NCBI RefSeq assembly: GCF_014698335.1
Contig: NZ_JACJSV010000011.1
Location: 20,517-84,516 of the forward strand
Direction: 5' to 3'
Origin: Microcystis viridis FACHB-1342
GTDB lineage: Bacteria; Cyanobacteriota; Cyanobacteriia; Cyanobacteriales; Microcystaceae
Length of the DNA: 64,000 bases
The notes below the pieces were generated by a model. That model was not told the DNA's origin, did no database searches, and saw nothing but the letters and a program-made list of their open reading frames with translations. Of this stretch, positions 63,778-64,000 are shown one piece after another. Within the stretch, counting starts at the first letter, position 1. Every line of letters starts with the position of its first letter. The translations under genes and the position numbers were made by a program.

Positions 63778-63806
63778 GAATAACACCCTTTTTTTGTCGG
63801 TGTCAA
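63778..63806 (-). promoter_or_regulatory. predicted gvpA promoter
   Basis: On the minus strand TTGACA (63806-63801), a 17-bp spacer and TTATTC (63783-63778), about 107 bp before the first gvpA start. This is a sigma-70-like layout and the only good match in the leader. Prediction only. Confidence 0.5.
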
Positions 63807-63835
63807 TACCTAATCTCGATTTTTTCGTTAAGAAA

Positions 63836-64000
63836 TAGACCTCTTGCATAATTTTTTTATGGTATAATATAAGGTTTTGCTTTTTTCTCAATTCTTAGAT
63901 TGAAGTGGAAAAAAGAATAAAATGTGATCTTAGGTCAGGAAATCATCTATAATTTTGCTATGTTTATTAGCAAAATTATGGATTATCAAAACTTATCAGA
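63836..64000 (+). mobile_element. edge of an insertion sequence or unknown gene upstream of gvpA (cut by window)
   Basis: 63837-63852 (TAGACCTCTTGCATAA) resembles the terminal repeat of insertion sequences I associate with Microcystis; 44595 has a similar piece. 63950-63979 is a palindrome (ATAATTTTGCTA and complement). An ATG at 63978 opens a frame (MDYQNLS...) to the window end. It could be the start of a transposase; identity is unknown. Confidence 0.35.

Noticed and set aside
63652..63891. 79-codon minus-strand frame overlapping gvpA copy 1
   Set aside because: It covers the gvpA promoter and leader and is in a different frame from GvpA.

Overview
The window is cyanobacterial and looks like a bloom-forming, gas-vacuolate Microcystis (M. 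aeruginosa-type) chromosome. This rests on photosystem II genes (psb28, psbH), a pantothenate synthetase/CMP kinase fusion, a PucC-type transporter, frequent GCGATCGC (HIP1) octamers, many short dispersed repeats and a complete gas vesicle cluster. No database search was possible; names come from recognising motifs and whole-protein character.

Layout. 1-9.4 kb: malQ, uncharacterised genes, an Rpn/DUF4351-type protein, an HTH regulator, a molybdopterin oxidoreductase, an LprI-like secreted protein and tRNA-Gly(UCC). 9.4-16.1 kb: an accessory stretch with a HAD phosphatase, a membrane STAND-like ATPase carrying a 12-bp minisatellite, a trypsin-like protease/NTPase next to a trypsin-co-occurring-domain protein, and scars of related modules. 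16.1-28.5 kb: mostly housekeeping (panC/cmk, phosphodiester glycosidase, phasin-like, FKBP, psb28, DinG-like helicase, CruP-like flavoprotein, leuA, the principal sigma factor). 28.6-31.3 kb: an AT-rich HEPN-type protein inserted beside a truncated DUF4351 gene. 31.3-37.7 kb: PucC-type transporter, pentapeptide-repeat protein, REC-histidine kinase, Ca2+-type P-ATPase. 37.9-41.8 kb: a Bell-like effector (one-base frameshift), an NLR/STAND NTPase and a WD40 protein. 41.9-43.7 kb: MITEs, transposase remnants and an orphan IS605-type right end. 43.9-52.0 kb: psbH, tatA, glgB, fasciclin protein, old yellow enzyme, B12/radical-SAM protein. 52.1-63.7 kb: gas vesicle cluster on the minus strand.

How the genes work together. 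From its promoter near 63.8 kb the gas vesicle cluster reads gvpA-gvpA-gvpA-gvpC-gvpN-gvpJ-(decayed gvpX/J tail copies)-gvpK-gvpF-gvpG, then gvpV on the opposite strand, then gvpW, a two-domain ArsA/Get3-like ATPase and a two-domain Cdc48-like AAA+ ATPase. The ArsA-like gene starts 12 bp after gvpW, so both ATPases look like part of the gas vesicle programme, perhaps as chaperones for hydrophobic GvpA. Two immune-type modules (Bell/amyloid-motif NLR at 38 kb; trypsin/STAND/TCD1 at 14 kb) and the HEPN protein at 29 kb are the best candidates for conflict or programmed-death functions.

The strongest leads are: (1) the shared YAAxSGTGNAxI motif joining a Bell-like effector to its neighbouring NLR; (2) the ArsA-like plus Cdc48-like pair attached to the gvp genes; (3) the tandem decay of gvpJ/gvpX tails; (4) a trypsin/TCD1 cassette with a deleted second copy; (5) a 133-bp MITE with intact target duplication.
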